Source of the DNA: Aquilaria yunnanensis
Taxonomy: Eukaryota; Streptophyta; Magnoliopsida; Malvales; Thymelaeaceae
Direction of reading: 5' to 3'
Length of the DNA: 64,000 bases
Assembly (NCBI GenBank): GCA_039654915.1
Contig: CM077600.1
Coordinates: 31,307,992-31,371,991, forward strand
Part shown: positions 1 through 10,898 of the stretch, piece after piece
How the letters are laid out: each line of letters opens with the position of its first letter
How positions within the stretch are numbered: position 1 is the stretch's first letter
Made by a program: the position numbers and the translations under genes
The notes under the pieces: generated by a model
The model's input: the letters and a program-made list of their open reading frames with translations, nothing else
Database searches by the model: none
What the model was told of the DNA's origin: nothing

Positions 1-164
1 AGTTTGGATCTGGTTGCGTCTCTGGTCCAATTGTGGTGTTGTTCTGGTGGGCGAATTTTGTTGTTCTTGACCCTGCTTTCTATATCCTCCACAAGATTTA
101 GTGCCTCGTAAGCTTCTCTCATCCATGCGTCGATCACCAGATTTTGCTTACTCATCTCCCCCAT
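1..164 (-). CDS. N-terminal part of an unrecognised plant gene, cut by the window edge
   Basis: Read on the - strand, an ATG at 164 opens a frame that stays open to the first base of the window, giving about 54 codons. A second in-frame ATG lies at 155. The peptide begins MGEMSKQNLVIDAWMREAYE and continues as a charged, helix-like stretch (ALNLVEDIESRVK) followed by a polar part containing HHNWTRDATRSK. Codon use and residue composition look coding, and bases 165-420 upstream are less AT-rich than the DNA beyond, as expected for a plant leader and promoter. I do not recognise the family. The heptad-like start could be a coiled coil or a SNARE-like N-terminal helix, but that is a guess. Any splice site or stop lies outside the window. 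Confidence 0.5.
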   Translation of the reverse strand, partial: MGEMSKQNLVIDAWMREAYEALNLVEDIESRVKNNKIRPPEQHHNWTRDATRSK

Positions 165-1691
165 ACACCGCAATAGAGATAAATCGGAGAAAAAGACAAC
201 GTCTTTCCCACCAAGTCTCGGAACAATGAGGGAGGCTAGCTAAACTTTAGGTGATCTCTGTGCACTGCGCTCCTCCTCGCACAAAGCAACAAAAGTCGAA
301 CATCTTGGCGGCTAGCGTTTTGCAAGCAGCATCCCACGAGTACTAGCAGCCAGCAGGCCACAAATTTCGCCGAACGGAATCAATTTAGAAAGGCAAAAAA
401 TATCAGTTTGCCATTAATATTTTTTGTTGGGACCAAATCTATCGGCAAAAATTATCTATGAACCACGAGATGCTGTAGAGAGATTTATAAACTATGGCTT
501 AATCACCCCAGGGCCCTTTAACTTGGTTAACTCAAACGAGTTAATCCCTCAACTGAAACTCGTTTTATGTTGGTCCTTTAACTTGCAACTTAGTCTATGT
601 TGGTCCTTTAACTTTGCAACTCATTACAGGTTAGTCCAATCATCTCATATAGTTGTAACACCATCATCCATTTTGGAATGTTTAGGAACAATGAGGAAAA
701 AGATACAAAATAAGAAAAATAACAAGGATTAGCGCAATATTTAGCAAATAAAAGATTCTAAAAGGCCTAATTGATGATTTTTTAATTCACAACAACCTCT
801 GAATATAAGCCTTTTATACCTAATTATATAATTTCCTTCATTATTTTTAATTGAACGCTATATATATATATATATATATATATCATAATTCATTTTAATT
901 CAACCTATTCTCTTTCTACTTCATAAATTAGTTAACAAAAAGAGTTTATAATACAATCAAGATGGAGGGAGTGTTTTCATATTGCCACTAAAATATCATT
1001 TAAATTTTTATTTTTCATCTTTTGTGATTTTTGTGCAAAAGTAAAAGAAAAAGGTGAAAATAATACATAATTTTTTTCTTTTTTCTCAATTTATGTACTA
1101 TTTGTAAATGGTGTAAACAAAGGAGATATAGGGTGTAATATTTATTTTATATAATTATATACACCTTTGATATCATTAGTTAATAATTGCTATTTTAGGC
1201 CAAAAAATAAATGATTTATTCATTTCAATATATGTAATTATATATGTGATGATTAAATTTAATAAATTTAATAATTTAATATCATTAAATATAATTCTAT
1301 TACTTAATTATACTTTTTACTGAATACATATTTATACTTATATTATTATTGTTGTTGTTGTTGTTGTGAAAATAATAATAATAACAAAAAATTGCCTAAA
1401 CTATATATTCCAATTTTTTTAGAAGCAATTAACTAGAACCAATGAACAATTATTTATTTTTTTTTTGAAAAAAAAAAGTAATCACATCTTTTAAGAAAAA
1501 AAAACCCTCTTTGATAAGAAAATAAAAAAGCAAAAAATACCTCCCATGGAAAAAAAATGCTCTAGGAATCTATGTTGTTTCTCTTGTCATGCATTTCAGT
1601 CCCCAAAGCTACTTAACATTCAAAAAAAGGGCAACAGTGTTATAATAAATTAGGTGGCTGGACAAACTCATGATAAGTTGGAAAGTTAGAA
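165..1691. other. Upstream DNA of the edge gene, then AT-rich intergenic DNA
   Basis: Bases 165-420 are probably the leader and promoter of the leftward gene. From about 480 to 660 the phrase 'ttggtcctttaactt' occurs twice, a style common in decayed plant intergenic repeats. A (TA)n run lies at about 859-883 and a (GTT)n run near 1350. The short open frame at 424-732 has no recognisable domain and biased composition, so I do not call it a gene. Nothing else is supported. Confidence 0.5.
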
Positions 1692-1934
1692 AGGGCTGTA
1701 AATGAACCGAACAAGCATAAACAAGCCATGTTCATGTCCATTCATTTAATTTTTAATGAACACGAACATGAACAAGAACAATTAAAACTAATGTCTATCA
1801 CCAATCTAAATTGGAGCAAGTCTGGCAATGGTTAGTAGGGCAATAGGCGATGGTGAGAAAGTATGAGTTAGGGCAATGAGACTCAACTTGGTGCTGTACT
1901 AGGTTCATGTTATGAAGGAACACTACTAAAATAT

Positions 1935-2375
1935 CACGCTTTTCCAACTGCTAATTTACCAACGGCTACGCCGTTGGTATTTACCAACGCGTAGAACCGT
2001 TGGTAATTATTTTCCAACGTGCACGCGTTGGTGATGGTTTGAAAAAAATTTAAAAGTTTTTTTTATTTTTCCAACGTCCAAACCGTTGGTAATTACCAAC
2101 GGTCTTAGCCGTTGGTAAAATTCCAACTTCCCAACAGTTGATAAATTTTTTTTTTTTTTTAAGGGCGATTTACCATCGGCGAGCCGTTGGTAAATATTTT
2201 CCAACGTGCACGCGTTGGTGAGGGCTTCAAAAAAAATTGACAGTTTTTTTTTCCAATGTGCAAACCGTTGGTAATTACCAACGGTCTTATCCGTTGGTAA
2301 AATTCCAACTTCCAGCAGTTGGTATTTTTTTTTTTTTTTAACTTTACCAACGGCTTTAACCGTTGGAAATTTTTT
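1935..2375. repeat. 5' subterminal hairpin repeats of the CACTA element (CCAACGG type)
   Basis: CCAACGG and its complement CCGTTGG recur many times, usually as a facing pair separated by 4-10 bases, for example taccaacggctttaaccgttgg near 2345, so each pair can form a small hairpin. A larger unit of about 187 bp is also repeated: ccaacgtgcacgcg occurs at 2014 and again at 2201 with similar following sequence. Confidence 0.85.
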
Positions 2376-2743
2376 TAGTTAAACGCTGTGTTTTGACTTT
2401 TCGGTTTTAAAACACCCCCCCCCCCAGCGTCGCGAACCAGCTCGTCTTCTTCTTTCTTCTTCTTCTGTTCTTCGCCTCTGCTCCCTCTGCGTTTTTTACA
2501 TCCCACACGCACACACAGCACGTTCGTTTGAAGACCAAGGGGTGAAATTGCTTCGTTGAGCTTAGTAAAACGTGGATCTGGTCTTCATTTCGTTGATCTG
2601 TAGGTTAGTGTGAATATTTTTCAATTTTTTTTTTCGAATTTCTATCGGTTGTTTGTTGATAATGGGTTTTGATTTTCGTTGTTGTAGCTGATTTGAAGCT
2701 ATTTGGAGGTATTTGAAGCAACTGAAGTCGGATTTGAGGTATG

Positions 2744-3729
2744 TTTGTTTAGAACGTATTTTTAATTTTTTTATTTTCTGAAAATTAGTTAATATTCCGA
2801 TTATTTCATTGTATTTTGGAGTAAAATTTGTGAAATATTTGTGATTTATTGTTGTTGATGGTTGGATGTGAACTATTTCAGTGACCCATTATAATTTAAC
2901 ATTTATGTGCAATTTATTAGTTTTTTCTGAATTTTCGGATTAAATAAAAAATAGAAAATAATTACTTTTAAGTAAAATGTGTGGGTAATATATGTATATG
3001 TCAAAATATTGAGTTTAATTAAAAATAGTGAAAAATTTATTGTCAGTTAATTGATTAGGTGGTATATTTAATATTTGTGTAAAATTAGTTTCTATATTTA
3101 GATATAATAAATAAGTACTTTGGAAGTAAATTATTTAGGTTGTATAATTATGTGTGAAATTATTTAGTTTAATTTAAAATAGTTAATAATAAGTTGTAAG
3201 TAAATTGATTAGGTCGTTTATTTAATTGTTGTGTAAAATTACTATGTAAGTAATCTACACTTTTTTTTACTATCACTTAAATTTTTATTTGTTTAGAACA
3301 TATTTTTAATTTTTTTATTTTCCAAAAAATAGGTAATATTCCGATTATTTCATGGTATTTTGTAGTAAAATTTGTGAAATATTGGTGATGTATTGTTGTT
3401 GATGGTTGGATTTGAACTAGTTGGGTGACCCATTATAATTTAACATTTATGTACATTTTCTTAGTTTTTTCTGGATTTTGGGATTAAATTAAAAATAGAA
3501 AATAATTACTTTTAAGTAAAATGTGTGGGTAATATATGTATATGTCAAAATATTGAGTTTAATTAAAAATTGTGAAAAATTAGTTGTAAGTTAATTGATT
3601 AGGTAGTATATTTAATATTTCTGTAAAATTAGTTTGTATACTTTGTGGATAATAAATAATTTGGTTGGAAGTAAATTATTTATGTTGTATATTTATCTGT
3701 GAAATTATTTAGTTTAATTTCAAATAGTA
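2744..3729. repeat. Tandem direct duplication of about 440 bp inside the CACTA element
   Basis: A segment starting tttgtttagaac at about 2744 and running to about 3184 is repeated from about 3288 to 3729, offset 544-545 bp. The copies share long identical stretches, such as gacccattataatttaacat and taagtaaaatgtgtgggtaa, with scattered substitutions. Both copies are AT-rich and have no open frame. They may lie in a former intron, since a coding-like exon follows at 4104. Confidence 0.85.
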
Positions 3730-4103
3730 TGGCAAGTTGGTTGAGGTAAGTTATTAAATTTTTTTAATTATCCGAATTAATTCTTTTTTTTTTTGGAAAG
3801 AATATGTATTTATTTATTTATGTTGTACTTAAAATTTTAGTATTATGACTGTTCATTCTACATTTTTCTGGTGATTTAATTCGGTCTTTCCCATTTATTT
3901 TGTGTTAATTAATTTTTGATTAATTGTAATTTTAGTGATGTCATTAAATTTTTTTTCTTCTTAGTAATTATCTTGGATAAAATTAGATTGTGGGATAATT
4001 TCTGTATGGATAAAATAACAAACAAAGCAGTAATGATAATAATAATACTAATTTATTATTATTATTTTTTGTACCCAATAATATAAACGAGCAAGTACAG
4101 AAG

Positions 4104-4274
4104 ATGATGGCAGAGGAGAATGCGCGAAGGGATGCGCAGTACAAGAGAAAGCTCGAGAGAATTAAGAGGAGACAGAGAGCAGAGATGGAGGCTCAGAGAG
4201 CCGCATTGGAGGCAAACCGGGCTCAGTTGGAGATGATCTGTCGTTCACTAAACCTTCCGTGCCCGCCGGGTTAA
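4104..4274 (+). CDS. Residual C-terminal exon of a CACTA-encoded protein
   Basis: An open frame begins MMAEENARRDAQYKRKLERI and ends with CRSLNLPCPPG and a stop, 56 residues from the first ATG. It is highly charged and helix-forming, with repeated A/R/E/Q residues, a coiled-coil tail like those at the C-terminus of proteins encoded by plant En/Spm-type elements. An intron acceptor may lie just before it (acag at 4097-4100), so it is probably the last exon of a gene whose upstream exons were deleted. Base composition is much richer in GC than the surrounding element. It cannot by itself supply transposase activity. The family assignment rests on context and composition. Confidence 0.5.
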   Translation: MMAEENARRDAQYKRKLERIKRRQRAEMEAQRAALEANRAQLEMICRSLNLPCPPG

Positions 4275-4639
4275 CCAGTTCCACAGTATCCTGATGACTC
4301 GGGCTCGGATGATGAGGAGATAGTCGGGACTCCATGATGGGCGTTGACAACAACAGGTCAGCGTAATTCACCAGTTCTTGTGTTAGAGACCTTACATAAT
4401 AATTTTTAGACGTAGTTAAGACTCAGTTGAAAAAACTTATGTGTTGTCCGTTGAATGTTGAATGCTTTCTTGTAGACATATATGTTGTTGTTTTAATTAT
4501 GCCGTATTTGAGAATATTTTATTTTAATTACGTTTGCATACCTGTGTAATGCGAAAAATATGTATTCAAACTGCGAAAAATACGATAAAACCGAACCCTG
4601 GACCGTTTAATGTATAGTACGAACGTGCAAACGGGGAAC

Positions 4640-5050
4640 TTACCAACTTGCGCGCGTTGGTAATTATCAACGGCCTCATAACCACTACCTTACCAACTGA
4701 TGTAAGTTGGTAATTACCAACTGCCAAATTACCAACTGATAGCAGTTGGTAAGCTACCTACCAACTGCCAGCAGTAAGTAAGTTACCTACAGCTGAGCAG
4801 TTGGTAAGTTACCAACTGCAGTTGGTAACTACAACTACGCGATGGAAACCAAGCCTGGCGCATGACCGTTGGTAAATTACCAACGTGAATTTTACCAACG
4901 TGTATGCGTTGGAATTTTCCAACGTGTTATTGATTGCGCGTTGGTAAATAATTTTCTAACGTATCGAATACCAACTGCCATTTACCAACGTGCAACAGCT
5001 GGTAAGTTTAGGTTACCAACTGCTGCATGTTGGTAACTAGCAGTTGGTAA
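4640..5050. repeat. 3' subterminal hairpin repeats of the CACTA element (CCAACTG type)
   Basis: Facing pairs such as taccaactgatagcagttggta dominate here. The core is mostly CCAACTG/CAGTTGG rather than the CCAACGG/CCGTTGG of the other end, although some CCAACGT and CCAACGG words occur too. The two ends therefore carry related but distinguishable motif sets. Confidence 0.8.
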
Positions 5051-5646
5051 AGTCCTAACTTTTAGTAGTGGAAATGACTTATTATATTTTGGGGAAAAAA
5101 GACAATAGATTAATTTGAGGGAGATTGGGATATAATCATATGTATATGAAGTAAGTGGACACTAATAAAAATATGTGATATATAAAATATATATAATAAT
5201 AAATGTATAGTTAATATATAAACAAACAAAAAGTAGACATAAATGAATATAAACGAATAATCACTAAATGGTTTGTGAACGTAAATAAATGAACGAGACC
5301 TTATTCGTGTTCGTTCGTTTAACTAATCAAACAAAAAAATTTGTTTGTGTTCGTTCATTTGACCAAATAAACAAACATAAATGAACTCCTATCAAACGGT
5401 TTACCGAACACTCTGTTCGTTTACACACATAAAATTAGAGGACCAACACGGACTGAGTTCAAGTTATGGGAATAACTTGTATGAGTCAGCCAAGTTAAGG
5501 GGCCCCTAGAGTGATCAGGTTATAAACTTTCCATCAATTATAGCACAAGAAGCCGTTTTATCTTCTTCCTCTATTTAGCTCGACGGAAGTAAAGGACCTA
5601 CAGGTGAACAGTTAAAATAGACAATAGTTATGTAAAGAACTACAAC

Positions 5647-5699
<53 letters not shown>
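5647..5699. repeat. Compound microsatellite (TA)n(GA)n
   Basis: About 23 bases of alternating TA pass directly into about 30 bases of alternating GA. Confidence 0.95.
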
Positions 5700-5703
<4 letters not shown>

Positions 5704-6560
5704 TTTACCAATTGAGTTTACTTTTAAATTTTCAAAATTTGCTTCCTCTTAGTATATTTAATATGATGGTGACAACTTATTATATAAATTAGTTTTTTAC
5801 TATAAATTATTGTCGTTTAATATTGCTCAAAAATATTTTAAATATATTTTACATATAAAATTTTATATTTGTCAATTGAATATCTAATGGAGCGAAGGAA
5901 ACAGAAATAAGGAAAAATAAGGGCCACTTATCCAACCGATGGATAATTAAGGGACTATTTTGGAATATTTCCTAAAATAGGGATATTTTTATGATAACGC
6001 AATAGTTCAGGGACCCAAGGTGCAACATAGCCTTAGTTACCTTCCCAACATGATTTGAATTCTATTTCAATCAATATTCAAGACGGTACTAATCCTTTAC
6101 TTCTCATCATTTATCTAATTCTTATCCGGCCAGGAGAATTTCACTTTCCATTTGACCTTTAAATTGATATCCAGACGAAAATAAAACTAATTTAAGATAT
6201 CTATCACGTTGATTTTTTTTGCAAATCTTATCGGTATTATGCAATATAAATATATTAAACATCTTTACTCAATATTTTCTTTTACTGAAACTTCACTTTT
6301 CCAGCAAAATTTTGCGACGGTACCATCCCACAACCAAAAACCTCTTTCTTTGAGCTATGCTGCCTCTAAAAAACTCTCATCTACCATCCTCTCACATTCT
6401 TCGGCTGCTTTCGGTCAGATTCTGGAATCTAGTTAGTTTGTTTTTATTATTTTTTATTATTGAATTGGTCTTATTCTACGTTATTTATCAAATTTTATGA
6501 TATATATACAATCTAATTTCAATCATGATATTTAAGAGTGATTTTAGTTTCTCACAGAGT
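5700..6560. other. Intergenic AT-rich DNA
   Basis: The frame at 6209-6436 contains no domain I know and has no supported splice or start context. Phrases such as 'gggacccaaggtgcaacatag' near 6010 look like decayed repeats. Nothing else is supported. Confidence 0.5.
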
Positions 6561-6589
6561 AAATTTTCAAATGGATGTATGTAGTTATA

Positions 6590-7030
6590 GATATAAGTTT
6601 CATTTTCAATTCACTGAAATCTCAGTATTATTGAGGTATTTCAACTCTTAGCACTAGATATGGATGTAATTGCGTAGAATAGAATCAATCTTTATCTTTT
6701 TAAGTTTTATAAGGAGTCTTTCTATTTTTACAGATACTTTTTCAAGTCTTTAATGTTTGGTTATTTCCAAAACTATCTACTTATTGTTAGTTTGGAATGG
6801 GTTTTGCCCCAGTTAGTTGTGAATTTTTTATTTGATATTTATTATGATTTATATGGAATGTTCGGTTTGATCTAGTCTCTTATTTTCATTTGGTGTTACA
6901 GAAATGAGTAGCCTTTTAGTGATCTGTTTTATATTCTTGTTGTCTCTTAAAGTCTTATGTCATAATTAGTTTGTGAGATATTGTTTGACTCACTTTTAAT
7001 TAAAATTAATAGCTTTTTTAAAAATATTAC
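6590..7030 (+). mobile_element. Decayed LINE-like 3' end, related to 22.2-22.85 kb
   Basis: Ordered similarity to 22,330-22,830 can be followed by eye: a 'caatctttat..tttttaagtttt' stretch, a 'tttggttatt' stretch, 'ttatgatttat', 'atttggtgttacagaaatgagtag', 'tgttgtctcttaaagtcttat' and 'gagatattgtttgactcactttt'. The related copy ends in poly(A) inside a MITE, which suggests a LINE 3' untranslated region. This copy is diverged and has no coding frame. Confidence 0.5.
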
Positions 7031-7640
7031 CTCATAATTATAAGTTACAAAGTATCAAGTAATGTTGAGGGTATATTTGAAAAAATATACTTCTCCCCCA
7101 TAAAGGATAATTTATTTCTTTGGATATGGAGATTAACGTTTGTGTAGTTTATAGTGTTTTTTTTTTCATTTTCCCCCTAAATTTAGAATTAAAAAATTAT
7201 TTAAAATAAATTCTCCATCCTTTTGGGAACGACAGAAAAAAAATCTTTTATCATTTTTGGAACAAATGGAGTACATAATTGGAGAAAAAATAAAAATATT
7301 TTGAGGCACAAAAATAGCAAATTACAACTATTTGAAGACGAAAATAGTATTACTACCAAGTAAATCAATAAATGATCTATGTAAAAATCATCAATAGGAA
7401 AAACTTTTGTAGTGAGTAGCCACTTGAGCCTGTTTTAAAATATTATGGGAAATTGAGATAATCAAATTATTAGTGGAAAAATTTTAGGTTTTTGCTTCTA
7501 AACTTATTATAGCAGGGGAAAGAATTATAATATTGTTTTTTAAATAAAAATGTGTTCCAGATAAAAAAAAACTGAAAATAAAAATAAATTATTTTAAATT
7601 AAGTTAATTTAAGTTAAAATAAATTAACTCTAAATATAAC
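7031..7640. other. Intergenic DNA with small MITE remnants
   Basis: At 7212-7274, 'ctccatccttttgggaac' and 'ttttggaacaaatggagta' face each other in the style of mariner/Stowaway ends, with almost nothing between. At about 7530-7640 lies one arm of the fold-back MITE family seen complete at 10,553 and 49,683, ending 'aagttaaaataaatta'. Both are fragments. Confidence 0.4.
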
Positions 7641-9011
7641 TTTTTGTAAATTAGCTGCTAATCAAGGGAACACCATTCAATAATGTTCCTATCCTACCCA
7701 AGTGAGGCGTGAATTGAAATATAGAGCCCAAATTGCTACTTTTGCTAGAAGATCTAACTTTCCAAACTTGCGCCTCATCTTCAGGCCTCACTTGGGCCTT
7801 CCATGCCCATAAGAGGTCAAGCCCAATATTAACTCCTTAATCCAGTGGTCAGCGGGGTTGTTGAGCCTAATGCCTAAAAACAAATGAAGAAAACGAAAAC
7901 GGAAAGATCGCATTGAGAGATTATCATGTCTAGTGTGTTAGTAATGCGGATTGGGATAAGAAAGTAACTTTGTCAGCAACGTGAGGAATGGCTTTAGTTA
8001 GTAGAGCTTTTAGAAAATTTCACTGCACTGTGTTTTTTCTTTTTTTCTCTTTTTTTTTTGTGGTTAAATAAGCACTTCCCTTTCAGTTGTTAAGGTAGTA
8101 GACATGATTTGGTTGACACGGGAAGACCAGAAATATGATATTGGCTCATATGAAGAATGCTTTGAGTCTAGGAAAAGTTATGATGTTCCATATCGCGCTT
8201 TATTCCTCCTGCCACCTCAGGCTTATGGATGTCCTCATGTTCATCGGTAATCATGAGCCTCTGTAGTTAGAATATCCAAGTAATTATCATTATGTGAACT
8301 TGATGGGCTCGAAATGGGCCTCATGCAAGCCTAAACTTTATGTTCCCTCTTAGGCCCTACCTTGTCTCAGCTCTAAAAGTTATGAGTGATCATGATTACT
8401 GTAGAATTGAACTAACCCGAAACAGACTTAGTTCTAAAAATTTTATACATATCTCAAGAATTGAAAATCAAATGGATCAAGAACTATGGTTTTGTATTTT
8501 TTTATTATGGTTTTTGAGTTTTTCAATTTATACCATGTGGCTATAACAACATCAAAATCTAATAAAATTGTACCTATAACCAGAATGCATTTGTGGAGTG
8601 ATTAAGATTTTTAGGACTTAGTATTAGATTTATAACTAAAGGACTAAAAGCCCTATAATGTAATTTTGAATAAATAATTATATATGTAAAATCATAAATT
8701 TTATAATATATATTAATACATATTAAAACCTCAAATTAGTTCTAAGTGGAACTGAAACTAACTCGAAAATTGAAGATTTTTCCATTGGTGAAACTAGCTC
8801 ACAAACCATGATTAATTTTTACCTAACTCAATCCAACCCATCCATATTGAATTTGGTAAACTAATGACTCTACTCGACTGATGCTCATCCATACTTAATA
8901 TGAAATTACATATATACCATTTCTAGTGTTCTATACATATATACACTAACTACACAGCAACCTGGAGGCCTATGGGCTGACGTTAATTTACTACAATGGA
9001 TATAATACATA
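7641..9011. other. Intergenic DNA with a short unexplained open frame
   Basis: A 48-codon frame at 8104-8250 (+), starting MIWLTREDQKYDIGSYEECF, has a balanced, protein-like composition but no family I recognise. It could be an exon relic of a lost gene. The frame at 8340-8546 has no recognisable feature. Nothing else is supported. Confidence 0.35.
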
Positions 9012-9109
9012 TATGTTTAATTAAACATAGTAGTGATTTTATATTTTTGCCCTTTATTATTGAGAAAAATTTATCATAATATGACACTATAAACCTTACG
9101 GCTATCACC

Positions 9110-9760
9110 TCATCCTCCACTGCTGGTGCATGGTGCATGTGATGATGGTGCAGTGCGACGACAATGGTGACAGTGCGGTGGTACAAATGACAGCAATGGT
9201 GAGGCCAAGTGACGATCACCGAGCGGCAATGCGAGATTCGGGTGGACGTTCACCTAGTGGCGAGGCGAGATTTGGGTGATCACCAAGTGGGCGAGGTGAG
9301 ATGGTGAGATCTAAGGCGAAGGTGAGGCGCTATCCGAAGCAATGAGAGTAGATTTAAAACAGAGGCGGAAGCAAGGCAGGGAGATCCGAGGCAGAGGCGA
9401 AGTGCATACGATCCGAAGCGAGGCGAGCAGATTCGAGGTGAGATAATAAGATCTGAGGCGAGGCGGCGCGATGATGATGCGACGAGGTGGCCATCCGAGG
9501 CCAGGTGGGCGCGATCCAAACCGAGACGGGGATATTCGAGGCGAGATGGCGAGGAGGTGCTGCGATGATAATGAGGCGAGGGTTGAGGCGAGGTGAAGGG
9601 CAGACGAGTATGAGGAGACGAATGGGCAAGGGGAATAGGTGTGCAGAGAAGGCAGGCTAAGGGGAAGGCGACTGCGGGTGGAGGACAACAGGAAAGAGAT
9701 GAGAGATGAAAGGGTGAGAGGGAGAAGAGCTCTAGATTTGTCTTTTCAATCAAAAAATAA
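9110..9760. repeat. GC- and CpG-rich island of degenerate GCGAGG-type repeats
   Basis: Words such as gaggcgaga, gcgaggtgag and atccgaggc recur at irregular short spacing for about 600 bp in otherwise AT-rich DNA. Several frames stay open on the - strand (for example 9280-9753), but their S/L/P/H/R-rich products are what this repeat would give in any frame, so I do not call a gene. Confidence 0.6.
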
Positions 9761-9849
9761 ATTTTTTTTATTAGTTATTATTAAGATATTTTTACATTTT
9801 ATTTTAGACATTTTTAGATTTTTATTTTAGTTATTAATTTATACACCTT

Positions 9850-10330
9850 TATTTATTTTATCCACATATTGGTCTCAGACAATTTTACATTTTTGTTTAA
9901 ACACTTTTACGTATTTGCTCAAATATTTTTTCATTATTTTAAACAATTATTTTTTTTAATATAACAAATTGATTCAAACACTTTTACATACTTCTTTAGA
10001 CATTTCTTAATATTCAATCAGACACTTATTGTTATAGCTTTAGACACTTTTTTATTATTTAAACATTTATTTTATGAAGAAAACAAATTATTCACAAGTT
10101 GATTCAGTCATTTTTTTTTTGTTCAGACACTTTTACATATTTCTATAGACATTTTAATATATTTATTCAGATACTTATACACATTTACATTTTATCAAAT
10201 AGAACAAATTATTTACATATTATTAAAGGGAACAAATAATCTGCATTATTTCAGACAGTTATACATACTTGTTCACACACTTTTTTCAATTGCTTTAGAC
10301 ATTTTACTTCTTTATCTTTGACACTTATGC
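9850..10330. repeat. AT-rich degenerate array of 'agacacttttacata' units
   Basis: Variants of cagacacttttacatattt recur roughly every 25-40 bases (for example cagacacttttacatatttc near 10,124, caaacacttttacatacttc near 9973 and cagatacttatacacattta near 10,167). The units are too diverged for a simple satellite but share one core. Confidence 0.55.
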
Positions 10331-10552
10331 AGATGTGAGTAATGACAAAATTTGGTGATGGTAGTGACAGTAGTGGCAACCTTTGCAGCGGCGGGATTGA
10401 GAGTAAATTTTTTTAAGGATGAAAGAGAGTTTTGAAGAGGGGCAATTTTGTCAAATTTTTTTTCATGAAAATGGATTATATATAGAGAGTTAAGGATTAG
10501 TTAGTATGTCTAATTAGACATAGGTACATAGTATAATAACTACCAATTTACA

Positions 10553-10898
10553 CCCAATTCGTTTTAACTTAAGTCAATTAACAACAAATGACTTATTTTT
10601 ATTCTTACGTCTTTTTTACTTAGAACTAATTTTTATTGAAAGCCAATACTATGTAGTTGCAATAATCAATTAAAAATAAAATTTTTGTAATCTTACTAAA
10701 ATTTTATAGATTTTTCTAGTTTAAAGCCTTAAAAAAGAAAAATTCATACAAATTCAACAATATCATAAAAGTTACTTTCAAATGGATTATTATATTTACA
10801 TAACATTAGCTTTCAAATGAAATTAGTTTCAGGTAAAAAATATGTAAAAGTAAAAATAAATCAGTTAACTTATTGACTTAAGTTAAAACAAATTGACT
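10553..10898. mobile_element. Fold-back MITE, complete copy
   Basis: The left end caattcgttttaacttaag and the inverse of the right end match at nearly every position over about 24 bases. The inverted match continues inward, with ggattatt-type words facing each other, so most of the 346 bp could fold into one long hairpin. Related copies lie at 21,860-22,142 plus 22,853-22,924, and at 49,683-50,026. Arm fragments lie near 7,530 and 58,303. Confidence 0.75.

Larger units (their letters stand above)
1921..5070 (+). mobile_element. Non-autonomous CACTA (En/Spm) transposon with intact ends
   Basis: The element begins CACTACTAAAA at 1921 and ends TTTTAGTAGTG at 5070, an exact 11-bp terminal inverted repeat starting with the diagnostic CACTA. 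It is flanked by a 3-bp direct duplication, GAA at 1918-1920 and 5071-5073, the duplication size of this superfamily. Both subterminal zones are packed with short CCAACGG or CCAACTG words in inverted pairs, as expected for transposase-binding subterminal repeats. At 3150 bp it is too short for the transposase genes and keeps only one small 3' coding exon, so it should depend on a transposase supplied elsewhere. Intact ends with a perfect duplication imply a fairly young insertion. Confidence 0.92.
1692..5432. mobile_element. Possible older hAT-like element enclosing the CACTA insertion
   Basis: The left flank of the CACTA element holds AGGGCTGTAAATGAAC at 1692, followed by AAC/GAAC-rich repeats. 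The right flank ends near 5430 with the inverse of a similar word, gttcgtttacacacat, preceded by many 'gttcgttc' and 'aaacgaa' words. The two terminal words match at 12 of 16 positions. Possible 8-bp flanks (agttagaa at 1684, aattagag at 5433) match at 6 of 8 but need a 2-base offset at the right end. Such 'GTAAACGAAC' ends are common in plant hAT-like elements. It would be an old element into which the CACTA element later jumped. Confidence 0.3.
9012..10522. mobile_element. Candidate transposable element bounded by two 18-bp palindromes
   Basis: At 9012-9029 lies TATGTTTAATTAAACATA and at 10505-10522 TATGTCTAATTAGACATA. Each is a perfect 18-bp palindrome, and they differ only by one complementary base pair. 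Inside each, a 'gcaattttg' or 'tttttgcccttta' word in opposite orientation suggests longer, decayed inverted ends. The interior has a GC-rich island and an AT-rich short-repeat array. A Mutator-like or other DNA element is possible. No coding domain is visible. Confidence 0.4.

Noticed and set aside
424..732. A 102-codon frame
   Set aside because: It contains an imperfect duplicated phrase (LCWSFNLQL and LCWSFNF) from an intergenic repeat and no known domain.
1935..5050. Regularly spaced short repeats that could suggest a CRISPR-like array
   Set aside because: The spacing is irregular, units are inverted rather than direct, and they lie just inside CACTA ends in plant DNA.
9280..9753. A 157-codon open frame on the - strand, with other long frames overlapping it
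   Set aside because: The frames arise from GC-rich GCGAGG-type repeats that lack stop codons. Composition is S/L/P/H/R-biased in every frame, with no domain.
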